Below, piece by piece: positions 55,807-64,000 of a DNA stretch of 64,000 nt. Each line of letters opens with the position of its first letter. Within the stretch, counting starts at the first letter, position 1. Source of the DNA: Pseudomonadota bacterium (GTDB lineage Bacteria; Pseudomonadota; Alphaproteobacteria; Rhodospirillales; Magnetospirillaceae); NCBI GenBank assembly GCA_021781575.1, contig JAJXWP010000009.1, positions 50,853 to 114,852 of the forward strand, in the 5' to 3' direction. The position numbers and the translations under genes were made by a program. The notes below the pieces were generated by a model. The model made no database searches, was not told the DNA's origin, and saw nothing but the letters and a program-made list of their open reading frames with translations.

Positions 55807-57078
55807 GTGACCGTCGGACCCGATCAAAGTTCCGTCCGCCACACCCTGCCGTCCGAATGGACGGCGAGGATCGGCGTGCTCGACCGGCTGAGGACACTGC
55901 TCGCCGTCTGCGTCGGCAACCGGATCGCCCACCTCAATCCGGCGGGAGCGCGCATGCTCGCCCTGCCGACCCACCAAGCGGCGATCGGCCGCTCATTCTT
56001 TTCCTTCGTCCATCACGATTATGCCGATCTGGCCGAGCTTGGCCTTGCCGTATTCGCCGAGGAAGCCAGCAAGGTGTCCATCAAGCTGGTGCGGGAGGAC
56101 CGCGGCAATGTCGACGTCGAACTGTGGGTGTCGTGCATCGACCCGGCCGGCGAGGGCGTGTTTTTGATCGAAGCGCACGACATCACCGACCATCTTCGGG
56201 CCGCCCATGCGTTGCGGGCGCGTGAACAGCGGCTGGAAGGGGTGATCAACACGGTGGCCGACGGCATCATCACCGTGGACGACCGCGGAACCATCCAGAC
56301 CTTCAATCCGGCCGCCGAAAGCATTTTCGGTTTCCGCAAGGAGGAGGTGATCGGCCGCAACCTCCGTTCGCTCATTCCGGAAACCGTGCTGAGCGCGCCG
56401 GAAACCGAACCGGGCTGGGTTCGGACTCTCGCCTCCACTCCTGAAATCATCGGCAAGCGCAAGGATGGGGAAGTGGTGCCGCTGGAAATGTCGGTGCGCG
56501 TGCTGCAGCAGGGGGACGAGTTGTCCTTCACCAGCATCGTGCGGGATATATCCGCCCGCAAGGCGGCGGAAGAGCGGGTGTTCCGGATGGCCCACCACGA
56601 CGCGCTGACGGAACTGCCCAACCGTCACCTGTTCGGTGACCGTGTCGAAGAAGCGTTCAAGCGCGCCCGGCGGCATACCGAGAAGCTTGCCCTGCTGTTT
56701 GTCGACCTCGACCGGTTCAAGCCGATCAACGATACCTGCGGACATGCCGTCGGCGACGAGGTGTTGCGGGAAGTGGCCCGACGACTGCGCGCCGGCGTAA
56801 GGGCGACCGACACGGTGGCGCGGGTCGGCGGCGACGAATTCATGGTCCTGCTGGAGGAACTGGCCGATACGGCGGAAGCCGAGGAAGTGCGCCAGAAACT
56901 GTACCGGCTGCTGACCCTGCCGATGCGTGTTGCGGTCGGCGAGGTACAGGTCGGCGCTTCCATCGGCGTCGCCGTTTACCCTGACAACGGAGCCGAGATC
57001 GACGAACTGACCGCTTTCGCCGATCGCGACATGTACGCGCACAAGCATGCGCAGGTGCCGTCGGACCGGCTCCCTTGA
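55807..57078 (+). CDS. PAS-GGDEF diguanylate cyclase
   Basis: Cytoplasmic sensor of 423 residues. A short unassigned N-terminal domain with PAS-like start (about 20-125), a clear PAS domain (about 140-260; ADGIITVDDRGTIQTFNPAA and IGKRKDGEVVPLEMSV), then GGDEF. The active site GGDEF is intact, preceded at the right distance by the inhibitory RxxD (RATD). GTG 55807 has AGGAG ten bases upstream and is preferred to the longer frame from 55762. No EAL domain. Next to a chemoreceptor gene, 151 bases downstream. Confidence 0.92.
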   Translation: MTVGPDQSSVRHTLPSEWTARIGVLDRLRTLLAVCVGNRIAHLNPAGARMLALPTHQAAIGRSFFSFVHHDYADLAELGLAVFAEEASKVSIKLVREDRGNVDVELWVSCIDPAGEGVFLIEAHDITDHLRAAHALRAREQRLEGVINTVADGIITVDDRGTIQTFNPAAESIFGFRKEEVIGRNLRSLIPETVLSAPETEPGWVRTLASTPEIIGKRKDGEVVPLEMSVRVLQQGDELSFTSIVRDISARKAAEERVFRMAHHDALTELPNRHLFGDRVEEAFKRARRHTEKLALLFVDLDRFKPINDTCGHAVGDEVLREVARRLRAGVRATDTVARVGGDEFMVLLEELADTAEAEEVRQKLYRLLTLPMRVAVGEVQVGASIGVAVYPDNGAEIDELTAFADRDMYAHKHAQVPSDRLP

Positions 57079-57229
57079 CCTGTAAGGAAACCACCAATAA
57101 GGTGGAAAATGAGTAATTTAATTTCGCCGACCCGGCCGGTCGAATGTGGCCGGATCGGCCGGGAGGGTGGCTCATGTTCCAATGTCCTGTTGCCCGCTTC
57201 GCCCGCCGCTTATCGTCGGTGGGGCCCGC

Positions 57230-58930
57230 ATGATCGCCCGCATCGCCAATATGCGGATCGCGCTGAAGGTCTTCGTCGCGCCGCTTCTGTCGGCGGCCAG
57301 CATCGCCCTGCTGATGGTCATCTTCCAGACCGGAATGCAGCGCAGCAGCGCGGTCCTGAGCCATCTGGTCGAGCAGTCCTTCGCCTTGCAGAGCAATGCG
57401 CACCGCCTGGCCAACCAGAGCACGGCGCTGGAGGCCAATCTTTACCGGCTGCTGGGATGGAAGACCAACAAGGCCGACAACGACAAGATCATCGCCCTCG
57501 ACCATCGCATCCGCGGCGACCTGAAATCGGTGGCCGGGCTGATCGGCCAGGTGTCGCGCACGGCGGACGCCGATCAGCAGCCGACCGTCAAGGAGGTGGC
57601 GAAGAAGTTGAAGGATTTCCTCGACGCCTGCCAGGACGTGATGGACCTTTACGATCAGGACGAGGTGACGGCCCTGTCCATGATGGGCCATACCGAAGAG
57701 GAATACGATGACCTGATCGGCAGCGTCGGCAAGCTGGTCAAGATCGCTGAGGCCGACAACGCCCGGCAGTACGCCGCCGCCCGTCAGGTCGCCGCTACCA
57801 CGGAGCGTACATTCTACGGGGTCTGCGTCCTGTTCCTCGTCGTTGGCCTGGTGGTCAGCCTCGGCATGGCCCGCCTGATCGCCGGTCCGGTGCTGGCCCT
57901 GACCCGTACCATGGACCGCTTGGCCGAGGGCACCACCGGCGTTGACATTCCGTCGCTGAACAACCGGGACGAAATCGGCGCCATGGCGCGTGCCGTGGCG
58001 GTGTTCCGCGACAGCATGGAAAAGTCGGCCCGCTTGGAGGCGGAACAGCGCGAACAGCAACGCCGGCAGCAGGACGTGTTCGCCCGTCGCGGCCAGCTCA
58101 TCGCCCAATTCGACGGTTCGATCAAGCAGGTGCTCGACGGTATGGCCTCGGCGGTCGAGCGGGTGAACGGCATGTCCGGCAGCCTGCGCGATACCGCCGA
58201 GACCACCAGCAGCCAGGGGGCGACGGTGGCGGCTGCGGCCGAACAGTCGGCGGCCAATGTCGACACGGTTGCCGCCGCAGCCGAACAGCTGGGGGGATCG
58301 GTTCGCGAAATCAGCCGGCAGGTCGCCGAGTCCCACCGCATCACCCAGGAGGCGGTGGGCGGCATCAGGACGGCCACGGGCACCATCGAAGGTCTCGATC
58401 AGGCGGCGATCCGCATCGGCCAGATTGTCCAGTTGATCAACGTGATCGCCTCGCAGACCAATCTCCTGGCGCTGAACGCCACCATCGAGGCGGCACGGGC
58501 CGGCGAGGCCGGCAAGGGCTTCGCCGTGGTTGCCGGCGAGGTCAAGAGCCTGGCCACCCAGACCGCCAAGGCGACCGACGACATCGCCGGGCAGGTCAAT
58601 GACATTCAGGCGATCTCGCGCGAGGCGGTCGACGTCATCCGTTCGGTGTCGGCAACCATCGAACGGGTCGACGAGGTGGTCGCCTCCATCGCCTCGGCGG
58701 TGGAAGAGCAGTCGGCGGCGACCGCCGAGATCGCTCGCAACGTCCAGCAGGCGGCCGCGGGCAATGGCCAGATCACCCGCAATATCGGAGACATGTCCAA
58801 GGCGCTCCACGCGACCGGCGAGATGGCGACGACTCTGTTCGGCGCGGCCAACGCGCTGGAATCGGTGTCACAGCAATTGCGGCGCGAAGTGTCGACCTTC
58901 CTCGGCGATGTGAGCAGGGAGGTGTCATAG
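57230..58930 (+). CDS. methyl-accepting chemotaxis protein
   Basis: Chemoreceptor of 566 residues. Helix 1 (about 12-31, [20 protein letters not shown]), a periplasmic four-helix-type sensor domain (about 35-190), helix 2 (about 195-215), HAMP ([20 protein letters not shown] onward), then the MCP signalling domain. The hairpin tip has [20 protein letters not shown] and [16 protein letters not shown] (about 405-440). The ligand cannot be predicted. The C-terminus ends DVSREVS, without the CheR/CheB pentapeptide. ATG 57230 with GGTGGGG upstream is preferred to the longer frame. Confidence 0.93.
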   Translation: MIARIANMRIALKVFVAPLLSAASIALLMVIFQTGMQRSSAVLSHLVEQSFALQSNAHRLANQSTALEANLYRLLGWKTNKADNDKIIALDHRIRGDLKSVAGLIGQVSRTADADQQPTVKEVAKKLKDFLDACQDVMDLYDQDEVTALSMMGHTEEEYDDLIGSVGKLVKIAEADNARQYAAARQVAATTERTFYGVCVLFLVVGLVVSLGMARLIAGPVLALTRTMDRLAEGTTGVDIPSLNNRDEIGAMARAVAVFRDSMEKSARLEAEQREQQRRQQDVFARRGQLIAQFDGSIKQVLDGMASAVERVNGMSGSLRDTAETTSSQGATVAAAAEQSAANVDTVAAAAEQLGGSVREISRQVAESHRITQEAVGGIRTATGTIEGLDQAAIRIGQIVQLINVIASQTNLLALNATIEAARAGEAGKGFAVVAGEVKSLATQTAKATDDIAGQVNDIQAISREAVDVIRSVSATIERVDEVVASIASAVEEQSAATAEIARNVQQAAAGNGQITRNIGDMSKALHATGEMATTLFGAANALESVSQQLRREVSTFLGDVSREVS

Positions 58931-59249
58931 GTCTGTGACAAAAAAACAGCATTCACGCACGCAAATACCTAATTGACCCGCGGTCACGGAGGGAGGTAGC
59001 TTGATGACGCACTTAGACAATGCTCAATAAGCAAGCGCGCCGGAAAAACGGTGCTTAAGTCGGAGGAATACCTTTAACGTCCCGTCGCGGCGTCGCGAGG
59101 TGTCGCGACCGGCCGACCGCTCCTCGCGGGAAGGCGGCCGGGGACCACGGGCTTCTTCTTTCCGACGAACAAAGGGTAGGCTGCGGTACGGATCGGTCCT
59201 GGGCTACAGGACGCCGTTCCGCTGAACCGGAAAAGGTCCGAGAGGGGCA
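58931..59249. other. 319-base leader region of the liv operon with strong hairpins
   Basis: Between the chemoreceptor and livH. It contains a perfect seven-pair hairpin GTCGCGA-GGTG-TCGCGAC (59092-59109), then GC-rich repeats CGGCCG and CCGC...GCGG (about 59110-59140). No riboswitch class was recognised and no small reading frame is convincing. A clear promoter was not found. Confidence 0.5.
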
Positions 59250-60125
59250 ATGTTCGCCGAATTCCTGCAATACCTCCTGTCAGGCATTACAGTCGGCGCG
59301 ATTTACGCGCTGGCCGGCCTCGGCTTCGCCATCATTTACAATTCCAGCCATGTGATCAACTTCGCCCAGGGCGAATTCATCATGATCGGCGGCATGGCGA
59401 CGTCATCGCTTGTCGCCGCCGGGCTGCCCTTGTGGGCGGCCGTCCTCCTTGCAGTGGTCATCACCATGCTGGTCGGCGTGGCGGTCGAGTTTTTCGCCGT
59501 GAGGCCGGCGCGCAATGCCGACGTGGTGGCGGTCATCATCATCACCATCGGCGCGTCCATCTTCCTGCGTGGCCTGGCGCAGCTGATCTGGGACAAGGAA
59601 TCGCATGCGCTGCCGTCGTTCAGCGGGGATGCGCCGATCCATCTGCTGGGGGCCACCATCGTGCCGCAGAGCCTATGGGTGATCGGCGTCTCGTTCCTGT
59701 CGATCCTGGTTCTCGGCTGGTTCTTCAACCGCACCCTGTTCGGCAAGGCGATGCTGGCGACCGCCTACAACCGCCTTGCCGCCCAACTGATGGGAATCAG
59801 GGTGAAGCGAGTGCTCACGGCGAGCTTCGGCATGTCGGCCATCCTTGGCGCCATCGGCGGCATCGTCATCACCCCGATCACCTACACCAATTACGAGGCG
59901 GGTGTGATGCTGGGACTGAAAGGGTTCAGCGCCGCCGTTCTCGGCGGGCTGGGCAACGGCTTGGGAGCGGTGGTCGGCGGCCTTATCGTCGGCATCGCCG
60001 AATCCCTGGGCGCCGGCTACATCTCCTCGTCCTATAAAGACGCAATCGCTTTCGTGATCATCCTCTTCGTGCTGTTCTTCATGCCGAACGGGTTGTTCGG
60101 CAAGCGCGGCACCGAGCGGGTATAA
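59250..60125 (+). CDS. livH: branched-chain amino acid ABC permease LivH
   Basis: Inner-membrane permease of 291 residues, about eight helices, of the high-affinity branched-chain amino acid importer (or a related amide/urea uptake system). LLSGITVGAIYALAGLGFAIIYN (first 30 residues) and VINFAQGEFIMIGG are the family starts; the coupling region is ATAYNRLAAQLMGIRVKRV (about 166-185), where the ATPase docks. AGAGGGG precedes ATG 59250. It is first in the livHMGFK set. Confidence 0.95.
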   Translation: MFAEFLQYLLSGITVGAIYALAGLGFAIIYNSSHVINFAQGEFIMIGGMATSSLVAAGLPLWAAVLLAVVITMLVGVAVEFFAVRPARNADVVAVIIITIGASIFLRGLAQLIWDKESHALPSFSGDAPIHLLGATIVPQSLWVIGVSFLSILVLGWFFNRTLFGKAMLATAYNRLAAQLMGIRVKRVLTASFGMSAILGAIGGIVITPITYTNYEAGVMLGLKGFSAAVLGGLGNGLGAVVGGLIVGIAESLGAGYISSSYKDAIAFVIILFVLFFMPNGLFGKRGTERV

Positions 60126-60129
60126 GACC

Positions 60130-61074
60130 ATGCAGATGAAAGCGCGCACCACCGGCCTGGCCGCCATGGCGATCATCCTCGCCGTCATGCCGTTGACCTT
60201 TCCCAACGGCTATTACTACGACATCGCGGATACGGCGCTGTTCAACGCCGTTGTCTGCGTCGGTCTCAATCTCCTGATCGGCTATACCGGGCAGATCAGC
60301 CTGGGGCATGCCGGCTTCTTCGCCCTTGGCGCCTATGCCTCGGCGATCCTCACTCTTCGCTGGCACGTGCCGCCGCTGGTGGCGCTGCTGGCCGGCGCTG
60401 CCATGGTCGGCAGCCTCGCTTTCGTCATCGCACGGCCCATCCTGCGCCTGAAGGGCCATTACCTGGCGATGGCAACCCTTGGCATCGGCATCATCATTTT
60501 CATTGTGCTGAACACCGAATCCTGGCTGACCGGCGGGCCGGACGGGCTGACGACCGACAACTTCACCCTGCTCAGCTGGAAGCTGAAGGGCGACGGCGGC
60601 TGGTATTGGGTGGGCGGCGGCCTGCTGCTGCTGGCCGTCTGGCTGTCGCTCAATCTCATCGATTCGCCGGTTGGCCGGGCGTTGCGCGCCGTCCATGGGT
60701 CGGAGGTGGGCGCCGAAGTGGTGGGCGTCAACACGACGCATTACAAGGTGCTGGTGTTCGTTGTCTCGGCGGTGTTCGCCAGTGTCGTCGGCAGCCTTTT
60801 CGCGCACAGGATCGGCCTCATCACACCGGGCATCGGCAGCTTTTTCCGATCGGTGGAACTGGTCACCATGGTGGTGCTGGGCGGTATGGCTTCGACCTTT
60901 GGCGCCGTCGTCGGCGCGGTCATCCTGTCGGTGCTGCCGCATGTGCTGACCGCCTTCGAAGACTACGAGGCGGTGGTGCTGGGCCTGATCATGATGACCA
61001 CCATGATCTTCATGCCGAAAGGCCTGGTCCCGACCATCGCGCGGCTGTGGCGCCGCCGGAGGGCATCCGCATGA
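60130..61074 (+). CDS. livM: branched-chain amino acid ABC permease LivM
   Basis: Partner permease of 314 residues, about nine helices. GLNLLIGYTGQISLGHAGFFALGAY (about 49-72 in pieces) is the LivM hallmark and the coupling loop is RALRAVHGSEVGAEVVGVNTTHYKV. Four bases after livH; its stop overlaps livG by four bases. The protein pairs with LivH to form the channel. Confidence 0.95.
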   Translation: MQMKARTTGLAAMAIILAVMPLTFPNGYYYDIADTALFNAVVCVGLNLLIGYTGQISLGHAGFFALGAYASAILTLRWHVPPLVALLAGAAMVGSLAFVIARPILRLKGHYLAMATLGIGIIIFIVLNTESWLTGGPDGLTTDNFTLLSWKLKGDGGWYWVGGGLLLLAVWLSLNLIDSPVGRALRAVHGSEVGAEVVGVNTTHYKVLVFVVSAVFASVVGSLFAHRIGLITPGIGSFFRSVELVTMVVLGGMASTFGAVVGAVILSVLPHVLTAFEDYEAVVLGLIMMTTMIFMPKGLVPTIARLWRRRRASA

Positions 61075-61832
61075 GCCTTCTTCGTGTCACCGACCTGAGC
61101 AAGGGATTTGGCGGCGTCCTGGCCGTCGCCGACCTCTCCTTCACCATCAATCCGGGAACCATCCACTCGATCATCGGCCCCAACGGCGCCGGGAAGACCA
61201 CGCTGTTCAACCTGATCACCGGCGTCTACAAGCCGACGTCCGGGCGCATCCTGTTCGACGACGTCGACATCACCGGCAAGCCCCCCTACGAGCTGGCGGC
61301 ACTGGGCATGTCGCGCACCTTCCAGAATCTCCAGATCTTCTTCAACATGACGGCGCTGGAGAATGTCATGGTGGGCGCGCATCTCCATCTACAGCCCCGT
61401 CTGCTCGCCTCGCTCCTGCATCTGCCGTCGGTCCGGCGGCGCGATGCGGTCTGCCGCGAACGCTGCGTCGAACTGATGGAGTTCGTCGGCTGCGGCAAGT
61501 ATCGCGACGCCGATGCCGCCTCCATGCCCTACGGGGCCTTGAAGCGCCTGGAAATCGCCCGCGCCCTGGCGTCACAGCCGCGACTGCTGCTGCTCGACGA
61601 GCCGGCGGCGGGGCTGAACGCCACGGAAAGCCGCGAGATCGACGAGGTCATCAAGGCGGTCGCCGCGAAGGGCGTGACCGTCGTTCTGGTGGAACACGAC
61701 ATGAAGATGGTGATGGGCCTTTCCGATCATATCCTGGCCCTCGACTACGGCCGCAAACTGGCCGAGGGAACGCCTGCGGAAGTGGGCAAGAACCCCGACG
61801 TAATCAGCGCCTATCTGGGCGCGGCGAACTGA
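61071..61832 (+). CDS. livG: branched-chain amino acid ABC ATPase LivG
   Basis: Cytoplasmic ATPase of 253 residues that powers the importer. Walker A GPNGAGKTTLFNLITG (about 37-52), Walker B LLLLDEPAAGLNATE and the H-loop VLVEHDMKMV are intact; the signature reads MPYGALKRLEIARAL, the version usual in LivG. ATG 61071 overlaps the livM stop by four bases; the longer frame upstream belongs to another reading of livM. GMSRTFQNLQIFFNMTALENV supports LivG rather than LivF. Confidence 0.95.
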   Translation: MSLLRVTDLSKGFGGVLAVADLSFTINPGTIHSIIGPNGAGKTTLFNLITGVYKPTSGRILFDDVDITGKPPYELAALGMSRTFQNLQIFFNMTALENVMVGAHLHLQPRLLASLLHLPSVRRRDAVCRERCVELMEFVGCGKYRDADAASMPYGALKRLEIARALASQPRLLLLDEPAAGLNATESREIDEVIKAVAAKGVTVVLVEHDMKMVMGLSDHILALDYGRKLAEGTPAEVGKNPDVISAYLGAAN

Positions 61833-61849
61833 GGCGGAGGCGTCGGCTT

Positions 61850-62551
61850 ATGTTGGAAATCTCCGGTCTTACCAGCCATTACGGACGCATTCAGGCGTTG
61901 AAGGGCATCGACGTCACCGTCAACGAGGGCGAACTGGTCGCACTTGTCGGCGCCAACGGCGCCGGCAAGACGACGCTGCTGCGCTGCCTGTCCGGTGTAC
62001 AGCCGGTGAGCGGCGGCACCATTCGTTTCGAGGGGCGGGACATCACCCGGGTCGCCGGCGAAGACCGGGTGCGGCTTGGGATCGCCCAGGTGCCGGAAGG
62101 CCGGCAGGTCTTCGGCGCGCTGTCGGTGGAAGACAACCTCCGACTGGGCGCCTATTGCCGGCACGGCCCCGACGTCGAAGCCGACATCAAGCGCATGTAT
62201 GCCCAGTTCCCCATTCTGAAGACCAAGCGAAACCAGGCGGCGGGAACCTTGTCGGGCGGCCAGCAGCAGATGCTGGCGCTGGCCCGCGCCCTGATGTCGC
62301 ACCCGCGCCTGTTGCTGCTGGACGAACCGTCGATGGGGCTGGCGCCGCGACTTGTGGCGGAAATCTTCCGCATCATCGAGACGCTGAAAAGCGAGGGAAC
62401 GACGATTTTCCTGGTGGAACAGAATGCCTATGCCGCGTTGGCCATCGCCGACCGGGGCTATGTCCTGGAAACCGGGCAGGTCGTTCTGGTCGATTCGGGA
62501 ACCCAGCTATTGGCCAACGACAAGGTCAAGGAGGCCTATCTGGGCCAATAG
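61850..62551 (+). CDS. livF: branched-chain amino acid ABC ATPase LivF
   Basis: Second ATPase, 233 residues. Walker A GANGAGKTTLLRCLSG (about 36-51), signature LSGGQQQMLALARAL, Walker B LLLLDEPSMGLAP and H-loop IFLVEQNAYAAL are canonical. It forms the LivG-LivF nucleotide-binding pair. Gap of 17 bases to livG. A gap of 146 bases before livK holds a possible separate promoter. Confidence 0.96.
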   Translation: MLEISGLTSHYGRIQALKGIDVTVNEGELVALVGANGAGKTTLLRCLSGVQPVSGGTIRFEGRDITRVAGEDRVRLGIAQVPEGRQVFGALSVEDNLRLGAYCRHGPDVEADIKRMYAQFPILKTKRNQAAGTLSGGQQQMLALARALMSHPRLLLLDEPSMGLAPRLVAEIFRIIETLKSEGTTIFLVEQNAYAALAIADRGYVLETGQVVLVDSGTQLLANDKVKEAYLGQ

Positions 62552-62611
62552 CCGCGGCGTTAACCTCCGGAAAAGAATGGCGATGTTGTCATTATAAAAA
62601 GTAATTCAGGA

Positions 62612-62639
62612 TTGGAATCGCCAGAGCGGGGATTACACT
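62612..62639 (+). promoter_or_regulatory. possible promoter for livK
   Basis: TTGGAA (62612-62617), 16 bases, TACACT (62634-62639), four of six each to consensus. It would give the abundant binding protein its own transcript, as is common. Spacer is one base short. Confidence 0.4.
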
Positions 62640-62697
62640 CATCCAATGATCGGCGCGACAATCGCCGACAAGTCTCAAGTAAAAAGGGAGGCAATCG

Positions 62698-63849
62698 ATG
62701 AAAATATTGCGCGCCGCCGGGATGGCCTTGGCGATGGCGTTTGCCGCGGGGATGACGAGTCCCGCCCATGCCGCTGACGACATCAAGATCGGCTCGTTCG
62801 TTTCGGCCACCGGTGTCATGGGATTCATGGGTGATGCCGAAAAGAAGGTGCTGGAGACTTATGTCGCTTCGATCAACGCCCATGGCGGTGTGCTCGGCCG
62901 CAAGCTGAAGCTGATCATCTATGACGACGGATCCCAGGCGGACAAGGCGGCCAGCTTGGCCAAGCGGCTGATCGAAAGCGACAACGTCGACATCCTGATC
63001 GGCGGCACCGGCACTCCCACCAGCATGGCGGTGATTCCCGAGGCCCAGCGCGCCGAGATCCCCTTCATCTCGATGGGCGGCGGCGTCAGCATAACCGACC
63101 CGGTGAAGAAGTGGGTGTTCAAGACGCCTCACACCGACCGCATGTGCGCCGAGAAGGTGTTCCTCGACATGAAGAACAAGGGCATCACCAAGATCGCCAT
63201 GCTGTCGGAGAATTACGGCTTCGGCAAATCCGGGCACGCAGAATCGCTTATCGTCGCCCCGAAATACGGCATCCAGATCATTGCCGACGAGACCTATTCG
63301 CCCAAGGACGCCGATGCGACCGCCCAGCTGACCAAGATACGCGCCACGCCGGGCGTCCAGGCGCTGTTCGTGTTCGGCACCGGATCGGGCCCCGCGGTGG
63401 TCAGCAAGAACATCCGCCAGCTCGGCTTCACCATTCCGATCTACCAGTCGCACGGTGTCGCCTCGAAGGAGTTCCTGAAGCTGGTCGGCAAGGACGGCGA
63501 CGGCATGCGCCTGCCGGCCGACGGCCTGGTGGTGGCCAAGCAGCTGCCCGCCACCGATCCGCAAAAGCCGGTGGTGATGGGGCTGACCAAGGTCTACGAG
63601 GACACCTACCACGCCGACGTCTCGACCTTTGGTGGTCATGCCTATGACGCCCTGATGATCGCCGTCGACGCCTTCAAGCGGGCAGGGTCCACCGACAAGG
63701 CGAAGGTTCGCGACGCCATCGAACAGACCAAGGGCTATATCGGCACCGCCGGTGTCGTCAACATGAGCCCCACCGACCATCTCGGCCTGACTCTGGCCGC
63801 CTTCCACATGATCGAGATCAAGAACGGCGACTGGGTCCTCGCCGACTGA
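62698..63849 (+). CDS. livK: branched-chain amino acid ABC substrate-binding protein
   Basis: Periplasmic binding protein of 383 residues that feeds the LivHMGF importer. A signal peptide (KILRAAGMALAMAFAAGMTSPAHA, cut after about residue 25; residues 1-20 and beyond) precedes a type-I periplasmic-binding fold of two lobes. The mature start DDIKIGSFVSATGVMGF and AVIPEAQRAEIPFISMGGG are usual for the LivJ/K group; relatives also bind urea or amides, so ligand is not certain. GGGAGGCAATCG before ATG 62698 is a strong site. The group II intron-like sequence starts 30 bases after the stop. Confidence 0.93.
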   Translation: MKILRAAGMALAMAFAAGMTSPAHAADDIKIGSFVSATGVMGFMGDAEKKVLETYVASINAHGGVLGRKLKLIIYDDGSQADKAASLAKRLIESDNVDILIGGTGTPTSMAVIPEAQRAEIPFISMGGGVSITDPVKKWVFKTPHTDRMCAEKVFLDMKNKGITKIAMLSENYGFGKSGHAESLIVAPKYGIQIIADETYSPKDADATAQLTKIRATPGVQALFVFGTGSGPAVVSKNIRQLGFTIPIYQSHGVASKEFLKLVGKDGDGMRLPADGLVVAKQLPATDPQKPVVMGLTKVYEDTYHADVSTFGGHAYDALMIAVDAFKRAGSTDKAKVRDAIEQTKGYIGTAGVVNMSPTDHLGLTLAAFHMIEIKNGDWVLAD

Positions 63850-63879
63850 TCGCGTCGCTTCGGGCCGCCCCCCGCGGGG

Positions 63880-64000
63880 GTGTGCCTGGCATGGGCACTG
63901 GATTGGAGGTGAAAGTCCTTCGCGGGGCGAGTTGGTAGCAACCGCGAGTCAGAGGCAACTGCACGCAGGACGGAAGCCGCAAGGCGGAAGTTCTGGCGCC
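63880..64000 (+). mobile_element. 5' end of a group II intron, cut off by the window
   Basis: GTGTGCCTGGCATGGGCA starts the stretch, fitting the GUGYG start of group II introns, and is followed by GGATTGGAGGTGAAAGTCC and GAGTCAGAGGCAACTGCA, wording that is common in domain I of bacterial group II introns. The 30 bases between the livK stop and the start contain CCCCCGCGGGGG, a terminator-like stem. The ribozyme body and its reverse-transcriptase gene lie beyond the window. Confidence 0.7.

Noticed and set aside
56840..58810. Very long minus-strand frame (656 codons) opposite the chemoreceptor
   Set aside because: It mirrors the receptor and cyclase genes codon by codon, as expected from high GC content, and has no family wording.

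Overview
The window is a GC-rich, gene-dense chromosomal segment of an alphaproteobacterium, most likely a Rhodospirillales member near Magnetospirillum or Phaeospirillum. The reasons are an Irr-type regulator, the order rpsT-dnaA-dnaN-recF-gyrB beside mutM and ubiE-ubiB-coaBC-dut, an intracellular PHA depolymerase, many GGDEF/MCP/MASE1 signalling proteins, and an alphaproteobacterial-style intergenic palindrome. The genus is an inference; the sequence alone does not prove it.

Layout. 1-4.2 kb: 3' part of irr, an alpha/beta hydrolase, and an EmrAB-like efflux pair behind a TetR-type operator. 4.2-11 kb: a GAF-GGDEF protein, a Cache membrane sensor without output domain, pyruvate carboxylase and an FMN reductase. 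11-19 kb: an ion-transport group (NRAMP-related carrier, CBS-fused ClC, MASE1 histidine kinase, CPA1 antiporter, second ClC). 19-23.7 kb: SGNH hydrolase, two glycosyltransferases and asparagine synthetase, a small envelope/polysaccharide locus. 23.8-31.2 kb: replication genes gyrB, recF, dnaN, dnaA and rpsT on the minus strand. 31.2-37.5 kb: enoyl-CoA hydratase, a small exported protein, mutM, then divergent ubiE-ubiB and coaBC-dut. 37.5-40.3 kb: a sulfur block (Rrf2 regulator, cysK, MoeB/ThiF-like, DsrE-like). 40.3-45.5 kb: class IV aminotransferase, 2-hydroxyacid dehydrogenase, SH3 protein, ribbon-helix-helix protein, class A PBP. 45.5-49.1 kb: a minus-strand operon phaZ-ycgN-like-ygjP-like-bcr. 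49.2-55.4 kb: cobalamin genes (cobA, cobB, cbiD, cobK, cobM), with SafE-like and SCO1 copper-type genes inside the cobA-cobB operon. 55.5-58.9 kb: an isolated Flp pilin, a PAS-GGDEF protein and a chemoreceptor. 59.2-63.9 kb: a complete branched-chain amino acid ABC transporter, livHMGFK. The last 121 bases look like the 5' end of a group II intron placed 30 bases after livK.

Most of this is ordinary core genome. The signals I consider least explained are a GGAGGACG/CGTCCTCC/GGAGGACG switch that covers the Shine-Dalgarno of the class IV aminotransferase, a rewired MutM zinc finger, an NRAMP-related carrier without the usual metal-site Met-Pro-His, a copper-type module buried in the cobalamin operon, a long phaZ/ycgN overlap, and the truncated group II intron at the right edge. 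No tRNA, rRNA, CRISPR array or complete insertion sequence was seen.
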